Below, piece after piece: positions 25,600 to 33,363 of a stretch of 33,423 nt of DNA. The notes below the pieces were generated by a model. That model saw only the letters and a program-made list of their open reading frames with translations, was not told the origin of the DNA and did no database searches. Where the stretch lies: the NCBI GenBank assembly GCA_003162395.1, contig PMON01000028.1, positions 1 through 33,423 of the forward strand, written 5' to 3'. Source of the stretch: Acidimicrobiaceae bacterium. GTDB lineage: Bacteria > Actinomycetota > Acidimicrobiia > Acidimicrobiales > RAAP-2. Every line of letters begins with the position of its first letter. Positions within the stretch are counted from its first letter, which is position 1. The position numbers and the translations under genes are program-made.

Positions 25600-26379
25600 A
25601 TGTTGCCGATGGCACGCGCGCGCACCCATGGTGAGGTGGCCGAGACGCTGCGTCGAGCGGGTTGCGTCGCCGCCGACGACGAGGCGCGCGAGCTCGCGGA
25701 CTCGGCAGACTCCGCCGCGGCGCTCGACGCGATGGTGGCTCGCCGCGTGGCCGGCGAGCCGCTCGCCTGGATCACGGGGCGGACCGTGTTCTGCGGGCTC
25801 GAGCTCATCGTCGACCCGGGCGTCTTCGTGCCTCGATGGCAGTCCGAGGCGCTGGCTCGCGCAGCGTCGGTCCTCCTGCCCGAGCGCGGCGTGGCAGTCG
25901 ACCTGTGCACCGGCGCGGGCTCGATCGCGGCCGTGCTCGCGGCTCGTCGTCCCACAGCCGAGGTACTCGCGACCGAGCTCGACCCGGTCGCGGTGGCATG
26001 CGCACAGCGAAATGGGGTGCACGTCGCGCAAGGCGACCTCTTCGCGCCGCTGCCCGCGCGCCTTCGGGGGCGTGTCGACGTGCTCACTGCAGTCGCCCCG
26101 TACGTGCCTCGGATCGCGCTGCATCGCCTGCCGCGCGACGTGCTCGCCTTCGAACCTTCGATCGCACTCGACGGCGGGGAGGATGGCCTTGACGTCGTGC
26201 GCCGGATTGTGGCCGAGAGCGTCGACTGGCTGGGTGCGGGTGGTGACGTGCTCTTGGAGGTGGGCAGCGACCAGTGCGACGACGTGGCGCGCCTCCTCGA
26301 ACGCGCGAGGTACCACGCGCCGTCGGTGATCGAGGACGCCGACGGTGACCCGCGAGGGGTCCGTGCGCAGCGGGTGTGA
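25600..26379 (+). CDS. PrmC/HemK-like SAM-dependent methyltransferase
   Basis: This 259-residue protein resembles the release-factor glutamine methyltransferase family. The N-terminal helical region with VARRVAGEPLAWITGRTVFCG is characteristic, as is FVPRWQSEAL. SAM-binding motif I is VDLCTGAGSIA, followed by ATELDPVAV and QGDLF. Where PrmC has the catalytic NPPY, this protein has VAPYVP, so Asn is lost while the aromatic and proline remain. That substitution is seen in actinobacterial paralogues and makes a release-factor role doubtful. The gene diverges from the VOC gene. The ATG at 25600 or the one three codons later could be used. Probably a paralogue with a different methyl acceptor. Confidence 0.8.
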   Translation: MLPMARARTHGEVAETLRRAGCVAADDEARELADSADSAAALDAMVARRVAGEPLAWITGRTVFCGLELIVDPGVFVPRWQSEALARAASVLLPERGVAVDLCTGAGSIAAVLAARRPTAEVLATELDPVAVACAQRNGVHVAQGDLFAPLPARLRGRVDVLTAVAPYVPRIALHRLPRDVLAFEPSIALDGGEDGLDVVRRIVAESVDWLGAGGDVLLEVGSDQCDDVARLLERARYHAPSVIEDADGDPRGVRAQRV

Positions 26380-26414
26380 GCTCACGCACGGTGCGACTCG
26401 AGCCGGGTCCGGTC

Positions 26415-26420
26415 TAACGT
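26415..26420 (+). promoter_or_regulatory. Leaderless-type -10 box ahead of the egt leader region
   Basis: TAACGT is followed by six bases (gacggc) and a GTG at 26427 that opens a 12-codon frame. It is the likely promoter of the egtB-egtD transcript, giving a leader of about 300 bases. Confidence 0.45.
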
Positions 26421-26426
26421 GACGGC

Positions 26427-26465
26427 GTGAACGCAGAGCTCGCTCTGACCGGTGCTGACGCGTGA
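26427..26465 (+). CDS. Putative 12-residue leaderless upstream ORF
   Basis: GTG at 26427 opens a frame of 12 residues (MNAELALTGADA) ending in TGA at 26463-26465. Support comes only from its position exactly six bases after TAACGT, the leaderless layout used elsewhere in the window, and from the ribosome-binding site that begins one base beyond its stop. No known peptide is recognised. Confidence 0.3.
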   Translation: MNAELALTGADA

Positions 26466-26484
26466 GGAGGGTCAGATGCCCTCC
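26444..26484 (+). promoter_or_regulatory. Mutually exclusive hairpins around a Shine-Dalgarno site in the egt leader
   Basis: GGAGGG (26466-26471) can pair with CCCTCC (26479-26484), which hides a Shine-Dalgarno site and the ATG at 26476. Alternatively TCTGACC (26444-26450) pairs with GGTCAGA (26470-26476). The two stems share bases 26470-26471 and cannot form in full together. The upstream 12-codon ORF covers the left arm of the second stem, so its translation could switch between them. This is read from sequence only, with no folding energies. Confidence 0.35.
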
Positions 26485-26571
26485 AGGATCGATGCGCCGG
26501 TCGGCGCCCCAGGCTCGGCGGACCGCCCGCGTGGGGGACCAGCGTCGAACCTGCTGGCGCGTGCGACGTAG
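26476..26571 (+). CDS. Putative 31-residue small ORF in the egt leader
   Basis: ATG at 26476 follows a very strong GAGGAGGG site at four to five bases and opens 31 codons ending in TAG at 26569-26571. The product is rich in Pro, Arg and Ala, and no domain is recognised. A further 37-codon frame (26603-26716) with AGAGGT upstream ends 12 bases before egtB. Either could be a leader peptide or chance. Confidence 0.3.
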   Translation: MPSRIDAPVGAPGSADRPRGGPASNLLARAT

Positions 26572-26728
26572 CGCTGGGGACGATGAACGGGACAGAGGTC
26601 ACATGCCAGTGTCAACATCACACGATGGATCCCGCGCCTCGGGCGTCCTGGCGTCCTTGTGCGCCCGCGCAGGGCGCGCGGTCACGCACGCGCGACGGCG
26701 CGCGCGACACCCCTAGGAGCTAGCCCAC

Positions 26729-27949
26729 ATGGCCGATCGCCCGCTCGACACGCGCTACTGCGACGTGCGAAGTCGCACCGAGGCGTTGGCAGCCCCGCTC
26801 TCTGCCGAGGACCAGACCGTCCAGTCGATGCCCGACGTGAGCCCCACCAAGTGGCATCGCGCGCACACGACGTGGTTCTTCGAGCGCTTCGTGCTCGCCG
26901 ACACGGGCCTGGGGCAGCCCTACGACCCGGCGTTCGACTTCCTCTTCAACTCGTACTACGAGCAGGTCGGTCCCCGCTACGAGCGCTCGCGACGGGGCCA
27001 CGTCGCGCGCCCGGGCGCCGAGGAGATCGGGCGCTACCGCAGGGACGTCGACATGAGGATGCGCCAGCTCCTGGCCGGCGACCTCGACGAGCGTCACGAT
27101 GACCTCGTCGTGCTCGGGCTGCACCATGAACAGCAACACCAAGAGCTGCTGCTCATGGACATCAAGCACGTGCTCTCAGAGCACCCCCAGCCGGTCGCCT
27201 ACGCGGCACGGCCGCGTGACGCGGCCCCGCGTGCCCGCGACGCGGGGCCGCCACGCCACATCGAAGGCGGGATCCGCGAGGTCGGGGCGCCGAGCAGCGA
27301 GTTCAGCTTCGACAACGAGCTGCCCCGGCACCGGTGCCTCGTCGAGCCGGCGACGCTCGACGCACGCCTTGTCCGCTGCGACGAGTACGTGGCGTTCATC
27401 GACGACGGCGGGTACGTACGTCCTGAGCTGTGGCTCTCGGAGGGCTGGGCAACAGTCAACGCGCACCGCTGGCAGGCGCCCTTGTACTGGTCGAACGACG
27501 GCGGCGGGTGGCGGCGCTTCACGCTCTTCGGCACCGAGGACGTCCGAGACGACGACCCGGTCACCCACGTGAGCTACTTCGAGGCCGATGCCTTCGCGAG
27601 GTGGCGCGGCGCGAGGCTCCCGACGGAGTTCGAGTGGGAGGTCGCGGCCTCTGGCAGCGACACCGCGACCCCGTTCGCGCTCGAGCCACCCTCGACGGCA
27701 AGCGGCGACGGGTTCTTCGGCTCGGTCTGGCAGTGGACCCAGAGCTCGTACGCGCCCTATCCGGGGTTCCGTGTCGCACCGGGGGCGGTTGGCGAGTACA
27801 ACGGGAAGTTCATGGTGAACCAGCAGGTCCTCCGCGGCGGCGCCTCGATCACCCCCGAGGGCCACACTCGCCCGTCCTACCGCAACTTCTACCCCGCGTC
27901 GGCGAGGTGGCCCTACACGGGGCTGCGACTCGCGCGCGACACGCCGTGA
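26729..27949 (+). CDS. egtB: Ergothioneine biosynthesis sulfoxide synthase EgtB
   Basis: This 406-residue non-haem iron enzyme joins a cysteine-type thiol to hercynine with oxygen, forming the C-S bond of ergothioneine. The N-terminal DinB-like domain supplies the iron ligands: H43 in KWHRAHTTWFFERF, and H133 and H137 in LHHEQQHQELL. The C-terminal FGE-sulfatase (C-type lectin-like) domain has VSYFEADAFARW, RLPTEFEWEVAA and the closing EGHTRPSYRNFYP with GLRLARD. GGAG lies nine bases before the ATG. The stop overlaps the egtD start (GTGA), so they are translated as a pair. No egtA or egtC is seen here, so whether the donor is cysteine or gamma-glutamylcysteine is open. Confidence 0.94.
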   Translation: MADRPLDTRYCDVRSRTEALAAPLSAEDQTVQSMPDVSPTKWHRAHTTWFFERFVLADTGLGQPYDPAFDFLFNSYYEQVGPRYERSRRGHVARPGAEEIGRYRRDVDMRMRQLLAGDLDERHDDLVVLGLHHEQQHQELLLMDIKHVLSEHPQPVAYAARPRDAAPRARDAGPPRHIEGGIREVGAPSSEFSFDNELPRHRCLVEPATLDARLVRCDEYVAFIDDGGYVRPELWLSEGWATVNAHRWQAPLYWSNDGGGWRRFTLFGTEDVRDDDPVTHVSYFEADAFARWRGARLPTEFEWEVAASGSDTATPFALEPPSTASGDGFFGSVWQWTQSSYAPYPGFRVAPGAVGEYNGKFMVNQQVLRGGASITPEGHTRPSYRNFYPASARWPYTGLRLARDTP

Positions 27950-28926
27950 GCACGTCGCCCGTCACCGTCGACGTCCGCCTGGACCGAGACGCCCTGCGTC
28001 TCGCCCTTGAGCGGGACGCGCGTGCGGGTCTCTTGGCCACGCCCAAGACGCTGGCGTCGGTCTGGTTCTACGACGACGTTGGGAGCGACCTGTTCGACCA
28101 GATCACCCGGCTCGACGAGTACTACCCCACGCGCGCCGAGCGAGCCCTGCTCGTCGAGCACGCAGACGAGATCGCCGTGGCATCCAAGGCGGTGACGCTC
28201 GTCGAGCTCGGTGCCGGGACGTGCTCTAAGACCCCGATCCTCCTCGACGCCCTCGTGGCCACCGGGGCCCTGCGCCACTACGTCGCGGTCGACGTAGCCG
28301 AAGCGACGCTCGTCGAGGCCACCAACTCGCTCGCAAAGAGCTATCCGGACCTCGACGTCACCGCGACGGTCGGCGACTTCCTGCACCTCGACGGCCTGTT
28401 CGCCCACGAGGGGCCGGTGCTCGTCGCGTTCCTCGGGGGGACGATCGGCAACCTCGAGCCGGCCGCGCGCCACAAGTTCTTCGCGGACCTCGACGCCCAG
28501 CTCGCCCATGCCGACTCGTTCCTGCTCGGCTGCGACCTCGTGAAGGACCGCGAGCGGCTCCTTCGCGCCTATGACGACCGCGCCGGCGTCACCGCGGCCT
28601 TCAACCGCAACGTGCTCGGGGTGCTCAACCGCGAGCTCGGCGCGAACTTCGACGTCGGGGCCTTCGAGCACGTCGCGCTGTTCGACGAGGACCACCAGTG
28701 GATCGAGATGCGCCTGCGTGCGACCTCGCCGCAGCACGTCACGATCACCCAGCTCGGCATCGAGCTCACCTTCGAACAGGGCGAGGAGATGCGCACCGAG
28801 ATCAGCGCGAAGTTCACCCCCGAGGGCATCGCCGGCGAGCTCGACCTCGGCGGGTTCGTGATGGACCACCAGCTCGGCGCGGAGCACGGCGAGTTCCTCC
28901 TCACGCTGGCGCACCCCTACTGCTGA
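27946..28926 (+). CDS. egtD: L-histidine N-alpha-methyltransferase EgtD
   Basis: This 326-residue SAM-dependent enzyme trimethylates histidine to hercynine, the first ergothioneine step. The hallmark FYDDVGSDLFDQIT (41-54) and LDEYYPTRAE contain the histidine-binding tyrosines. The SAM loop is VELGAGTCSKT (86-96), N169 is in LGGTIGNL, and E285 and S287 in RTEISAKF contact the substrate imidazole in characterised homologues. GTG at 27946 overlaps the egtB stop by the GTGA arrangement, which fixes the start. It ends 17 bases before the converging oxidoreductase gene. Length and motifs are standard, and all key residues are present. Confidence 0.95.
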   Translation: MSTSPVTVDVRLDRDALRLALERDARAGLLATPKTLASVWFYDDVGSDLFDQITRLDEYYPTRAERALLVEHADEIAVASKAVTLVELGAGTCSKTPILLDALVATGALRHYVAVDVAEATLVEATNSLAKSYPDLDVTATVGDFLHLDGLFAHEGPVLVAFLGGTIGNLEPAARHKFFADLDAQLAHADSFLLGCDLVKDRERLLRAYDDRAGVTAAFNRNVLGVLNRELGANFDVGAFEHVALFDEDHQWIEMRLRATSPQHVTITQLGIELTFEQGEEMRTEISAKFTPEGIAGELDLGGFVMDHQLGAEHGEFLLTLAHPYC

Positions 28927-28943
28927 GGTCGCGCACGGATCGC

Positions 28944-30311
28944 TCAGCCGTCGAGATCGTTGATCGCCGACTCGATGGCCCGATGGAACGTCGGGTACGC
29001 GTAGGGCAGGTGACGAAGCTGGCTCGTGGGGACGGCGGCGGCGACCGCCAGTGCGAGGAAGCCCAGCACCTCGCCGCCTGAGGGGCCCATGGACGTCGCG
29101 CCCACGAGCACGCCGCGGTCCGCGTCCTCGACGACCTTGATGAGCCCCTCGTTGCCCGCCTTGTGGATCCAGCCCCGTGCCGACTCGGGGATCGAGGCCA
29201 TGCCGGTGCGCACCGAGACGCCCTTGGTGCGCGCGTCGGCCTCGCTCAGCCCGACCGAGCCGATCTCGGGATCCGTGAAGGTCACCCTCGGCACGGCGTG
29301 ATAGTCGGCGGGCACGACCTCTCGCCCGAGGACGTCGTTGACCACGATGTCGGCCTCGTACATCGACATGTGCGTGAAGGCCCCCTTGCCCGTCACGTCG
29401 CCAATCGCCCAGGTCCGCTCTGTGCCGAGGACGCGCAGGTGGTCGTCGGTCGGCACGGCAGGGGCGTGCTCTTCGAGCCCGATGCTCGCCACCCTGAGCG
29501 ACGCGAGGTCCGCACGGCGTCCGACCGCGACCAGCAGCGCCGACGCCGTCACCGGCGCCGAGCCGTCGACCGAGACCGTGAACACCTGCCCGTCGTGGCG
29601 GACCGCGTCGACGGTCGCCGACGTGCGCACGTCGATGCCCTCGCCGCGAAGCACGGACGTGAGGATCTCGCTCGCCTCGGGCTCCTCGGGCCCGACGATC
29701 CGCGGCCCCGCCTCGAGGACCGTGACCCGTGCGCCGAAGCGACTGAACGCCTGGGCGAGCTCGACGCCGATCGCGCCGCCGCCGAGCACGACCAGCGACG
29801 CGGGGACCTCGGTCGTCTCGACGGCCTCTCGGTTCGTCCAGTACGGCGTGCCCGAGAGGCCGTCGATCGGCGGGATCCACGCGCGAGCACCGATCGCGAT
29901 CACGACCGCGCGGGCAGCCTCGATCACCTCGTCGCCGACGACGACGCGACCTGGGCCGTCGAGCCGCCCCCAGCCACGAACCAGGCGCCCACCCTTGTCC
30001 TTGAAGCGCCGGGCGGCGACCGTGTCGTCCCAGGTGTCGGTGGCCTCGTCTCGGATGCGCCGAGCGACGGGCGCCCAGTCGGGGCGCACGTCCGCGCTCC
30101 CCGCCATCGAGTCGACCCGCCGCGCCTCAGCGAGGAGGTTCGCCGCGCGGACGATCATCTTCGTGGGCACACAGCCCCAGTAGGGACACTCGCCGCCGAC
30201 CAGCTCGGCCTCGACCCCGACCACGTCGAGACCTGCCTCGCACAGCCTCCCCGCGGCGTCCTCGCCGCCGGGGCCGAGTCCGAGCACCACCACGTCGGTG
30301 CGGATCGTCAT
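28944..30311 (-). CDS. FAD-dependent pyridine nucleotide-disulfide oxidoreductase-like protein
   Basis: This 455-residue flavoprotein has the fold of dihydrolipoyl dehydrogenase and mercuric reductase. The FAD loop is VVVLGLGPGGEDAA, the redox-active disulfide is ECPYWGCVPTK (C42, C47), the NAD(P) loop is VVLGGGAIGVELAQAF, and TWAIGDVTG binds FAD. The C-terminal dimer domain ends LPYAYPTFHRAIE, where lipoamide dehydrogenases have HPTxxE: Tyr replaces the catalytic His and His replaces the Glu. It therefore probably does not use lipoamide and may reduce quinones or another disulfide. The ATG at 30309-30311 has GGGAGG six to seven bases upstream, which excludes the longer frame. It converges on egtD and could serve thiol homeostasis, but that is only proximity. 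Confidence 0.9.
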   Translation of the reverse strand: MTIRTDVVVLGLGPGGEDAAGRLCEAGLDVVGVEAELVGGECPYWGCVPTKMIVRAANLLAEARRVDSMAGSADVRPDWAPVARRIRDEATDTWDDTVAARRFKDKGGRLVRGWGRLDGPGRVVVGDEVIEAARAVVIAIGARAWIPPIDGLSGTPYWTNREAVETTEVPASLVVLGGGAIGVELAQAFSRFGARVTVLEAGPRIVGPEEPEASEILTSVLRGEGIDVRTSATVDAVRHDGQVFTVSVDGSAPVTASALLVAVGRRADLASLRVASIGLEEHAPAVPTDDHLRVLGTERTWAIGDVTGKGAFTHMSMYEADIVVNDVLGREVVPADYHAVPRVTFTDPEIGSVGLSEADARTKGVSVRTGMASIPESARGWIHKAGNEGLIKVVEDADRGVLVGATSMGPSGGEVLGFLALAVAAAVPTSQLRHLPYAYPTFHRAIESAINDLDG

Positions 30312-30543
30312 CGTCGCCTCCCGGTGTCCCTGTGCCGCACGGCACCTGTCGCCTCGACCCGTGGTCGCCGCCACTGGCCTCGCCCCGAGCGATCCCATTG
30401 TGACTGACGTCGGCTGCGACGCGCGTCACCGGGGATGCCGAGCGCGTGACCGTGAGTTGCGGCGGAGTTGTGACGCCGCGGGGATCCCATTGTCTGTCGT
30501 CCAGCATCGTTGCTGGTGTGGCAACTCGACTGTCCGGCGGACC
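30312..30543. other. Divergent intergenic region with a duplicated 11-base motif
   Basis: GATCCCATTGT occurs at 30391-30401 and 30483-30493, 92 bases apart in the same direction. CATTGT in each could serve as a -10-like element toward the GGDEF-EAL gene, but no -35 is evident. The region is very GC-rich and contains no other gene. Confidence 0.4.
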
Positions 30544-32997
30544 GTGAGCCGCGCCGCGCGCGTTGGCCGCGTCCCTGTGGGCCAGCCCGCGCCTGGGTCA
30601 GCGGCCGTGGGCCCGTGTCGAGGACGACGCGGGGGGCCGCGACGATCGGCGTCGCACGGCATTGCGCGAAGCGAGCGCTCGCTCGGTGCCTCGTGGCGAC
30701 GCCTCTCGGCCTCTCTCTACGGCTCGCGCCCCCAGCTCGCGAGCCAGGCGCTGGTCGCCGTGGTCGTGCTCGTCTACGTCGGCTCGACGGTCGTGGTCCG
30801 GCCGGGCTACACCTCGTTCTGGGACGGCTGGGTGGGCAACGTCGCCTCGATCGTCCCGCTGGTCCCGATCGCGCTGCGGATCCGCAGCACCAAGCATCTG
30901 CGCGGCGCGTGGATCGCGATGGCGACGGGCATCGCGCTGTTCAACGCCGGGAACCTGATCTACCTCTGGCACGACCAGAACCTGAACCCGATCCCGAGCC
31001 CCGCGCCGAGCGACGCGGCGTACCTCGCGTCGTACGTCTTCTTCGCGATCGGCATCGTGATGCTCACCCAGCGGCACTTCGGCGCCGTCCGCATCAGCAC
31101 GCGGCTCGACGGGGCCATCACCGGGCTCGCGATCGGGTCGGCAGCCGGCATGCTGTGGTTCGACTCGGTGCTGAAGGTGAGCGGGCGCCCCCTCCAGGTG
31201 GTCGTGGGCATGGCGTACCCGCTCTTGGACATGGTCCTGCTCGTCATCTTGATCTCGGGGCTCGCGCCGTTGCGCTACCGGCCGAACGCCCCGACGTCGC
31301 TGCTCATGCTCGGGATGACCGCCTTCGTGATCGGCGACGTGGTCTACCTCAACGAGGTCGCCGCGAACACCTACGTCCAAGGGACCCTGCTCGACAGCAC
31401 CTGGGTCATCGGCATCTGGCTCATGGGCGTCGCGGCATGGCCGCGCGACGAGCGACGCGAGGCGCCTCGGACGAGGACCACCTCACTGCCGAGGGGGCTC
31501 TCGAGCATTCCCATCATCTTCGGCTCGCTCTCGGTCCTCGTCCTCGTGATCTCGCTTGTGCACCACACCTCGGGGGTCACGTCGCTGCTCGCGCTGTCCG
31601 CCCTGTGCCTCGTGATCGTGCGGATGGCCATGACGCTGCGCGAGGTCCGCGGGGCCGAAGAGGAGAGCTTCCGCTCGGCGAGGATCGACGTGCTCACCGG
31701 GCTCGGCAACCGGCGAGCGTTCTTCGAGAGCGGCGACGGGCGGTTCGAGGCGCTCGATGACGGACGCCGCCTCGGCATCGTGCTCGTCGACCTCGACGGC
31801 TTCAAGGAGATCAACGACTCACTCGGCCACGCGTCGGGCGACGAGCTGCTCCAGATCGTCTCTCGCCGTTTCGAGAACGCGAACGAGGGACGCGGCGAGA
31901 TCTCGAGGATCGGCGGCGACGAGTTTGCCTGCACGTTCGACGTCGGCTCGGTCGCAGAAGCAGTGGCGATCGGCAACGAGATGGCCCAGATGATCGCCAC
32001 CCCGATCGCCATCGGCGGGATGACAATCCGGGTGAGCGCGAGCATGGGCATCGCGGTCTACCCCGACCACGGCTCGGTGCTCTCGGACCTGCTGCGCTGC
32101 GCGGACATCGCGATGTACGAGGCGAAGCAGAGCCGCATGGTCGTGCGCCTCTACAGGCCCGAGGGCGACGCGAGGACGCGCGACGAGCTCGCCTTGCTCG
32201 ACGACCTGCGGACCGTCGTCTGGGAGCGCGAGCTCGTGCTGCACTTCCAGCCCACCCTCGACCTGCGCACCAGCCAGATCCGTGGCGTCGAGGCGCTCGC
32301 GCGCTGGCGGCACCCGAGCTTCGGCCTCTTGTACCCGAACGACTTCGTGCCGCTCGCCGAGCGGACCGGCCTCATCCACGTGCTGACCAAGGCCGTGCTG
32401 CATCGTGCGATCGACGAGCTCGCCCAGCTGCATCGCACCGGCTACGAGCTCCAGATGAGCGTCAACATCTCGCGCTACGACCTCTTGGACGACGAGCTGC
32501 CCGACCTGATCGCGGGCCTGCTGGCACGCCACGGCCTTGAGGCGAGGTGGCTCACCCTCGAGATCACCGAGTCCAGCCTCGTCGAGGAGCCGGCGCACTC
32601 CAAGCAGTGCATCGAGCGCATCCGGGCCCAGGGCGTCCAGATCTCGATCGACGACTTCGGTGTCGGCTACTCGTCGATGTCCCAGCTGCTGCAGCTGTCG
32701 GTCGACGAGCTCAAGATCGACAAGTCGTTCGTGCTCGCGCTCGGGACCGACGACCGCGCACGCGCCGTCATCTCGGCGACCATCGAGCTGGCCCGGGCGC
32801 TCAAGCTGACCGTCGTCGCCGAGGGGATCGAGAACGTCCACAGCCTCGCGGTCGTCTCGGCACTGGGCGTCGACCTCGGGCAGGGTTACTTCGTCGCGGT
32901 CCCCTTCTCGTCTCGCCAGCTCGCAGAGTTCCTCGCGAACCCCGACGCGGTGAGCGCAGCCGGCGCAAAGATCAGCCGCGCGGCGCTGCGCGGCTAG
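30544..32997 (+). CDS. Membrane-bound GGDEF-EAL cyclic-di-GMP signalling protein
   Basis: From GTG 30544 the protein has 817 residues. Residues about 61-370 contain eight to ten hydrophobic segments, a membrane sensory region (for example LVAVVVLVYVGSTVVV and ILISGLAPL). A GGDEF domain follows with the active motif RIGGDEF near 455-461 and NDSLGHASGDELL. The EAL domain has E583-A-L in GVEALARWRHP, DDFGVGYSS, VVAEGIE and LGVDLGQGYF. All residues needed for cyclic-di-GMP synthesis and hydrolysis appear intact, so either activity is possible. The RxxD inhibition site upstream of GGDEF is not present (RGEI instead). The start is uncertain: frames upstream to 30298 are open, and GTG at 30571 or 30607 is equally possible. 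Confidence 0.88.
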   Translation: MSRAARVGRVPVGQPAPGSAAVGPCRGRRGGPRRSASHGIARSERSLGASWRRLSASLYGSRPQLASQALVAVVVLVYVGSTVVVRPGYTSFWDGWVGNVASIVPLVPIALRIRSTKHLRGAWIAMATGIALFNAGNLIYLWHDQNLNPIPSPAPSDAAYLASYVFFAIGIVMLTQRHFGAVRISTRLDGAITGLAIGSAAGMLWFDSVLKVSGRPLQVVVGMAYPLLDMVLLVILISGLAPLRYRPNAPTSLLMLGMTAFVIGDVVYLNEVAANTYVQGTLLDSTWVIGIWLMGVAAWPRDERREAPRTRTTSLPRGLSSIPIIFGSLSVLVLVISLVHHTSGVTSLLALSALCLVIVRMAMTLREVRGAEEESFRSARIDVLTGLGNRRAFFESGDGRFEALDDGRRLGIVLVDLDGFKEINDSLGHASGDELLQIVSRRFENANEGRGEISRIGGDEFACTFDVGSVAEAVAIGNEMAQMIATPIAIGGMTIRVSASMGIAVYPDHGSVLSDLLRCADIAMYEAKQSRMVVRLYRPEGDARTRDELALLDDLRTVVWERELVLHFQPTLDLRTSQIRGVEALARWRHPSFGLLYPNDFVPLAERTGLIHVLTKAVLHRAIDELAQLHRTGYELQMSVNISRYDLLDDELPDLIAGLLARHGLEARWLTLEITESSLVEEPAHSKQCIERIRAQGVQISIDDFGVGYSSMSQLLQLSVDELKIDKSFVLALGTDDRARAVISATIELARALKLTVVAEGIENVHSLAVVSALGVDLGQGYFVAVPFSSRQLAEFLANPDAVSAAGAKISRAALRG

Positions 32998-33013
32998 GCC
33001 GACCGCCTCGGGG

Positions 33014-33307
33014 TCACCGCGGGAGCTCGGTCGCAGCGGCGCCCCGGCGGATCTCGCGGCGGATCCGCCGCAGGCTCCTCGTCGTGACGAACGTGCCGCG
33101 CAGGCCCACCCACAGCAGCGGAACGGCGAAGACCGCCCGGAGGAAGGCCGTCGACGAGACGTCACCCACCCCGGTGCCCGCGGGGATGCAGCTGAGTGCG
33201 AGGAGCGCACCCACCGCGCCGCACGCGAGGAAGACCTTTCGTGCGAAGCGCTCGCCCGCGATCCGCCGTTCAGGCGCGAGCGCCGCGGATCGCCTGCGTC
33301 GGGCCAT
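33014..33307 (-). CDS. Small two-helix membrane protein, unknown function
   Basis: This 97-residue protein starts with a strongly basic segment (MARRRRSAALAPERR) and has two hydrophobic segments: VFLACGAVGALLALSCIPAG and AFLRAVFAVPLLWVGL. It ends with another basic stretch (RRIRREIRRGAAATELPR). By the positive-inside rule both ends should face the cytoplasm. No family is recognised. It converges on the GGDEF-EAL gene with a 16-base gap. ATG at 33307 is the natural start, and the next gene upstream on the same strand ends about 57 bases earlier. Confidence 0.55.
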   Translation of the reverse strand: MARRRRSAALAPERRIAGERFARKVFLACGAVGALLALSCIPAGTGVGDVSSTAFLRAVFAVPLLWVGLRGTFVTTRSLRRIRREIRRGAAATELPR

Positions 33308-33363
33308 GGCTCATCATCGTTGTTTGGCGCGGCGACCCGCCAGCCACCCGAGACCGACGCTCG

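Noticed and set aside
26401-26728. A SAM riboswitch upstream of egtB
   Set aside because: I could not match the region to the conserved core of the SAM riboswitch classes I know; only simple competing hairpins are visible.
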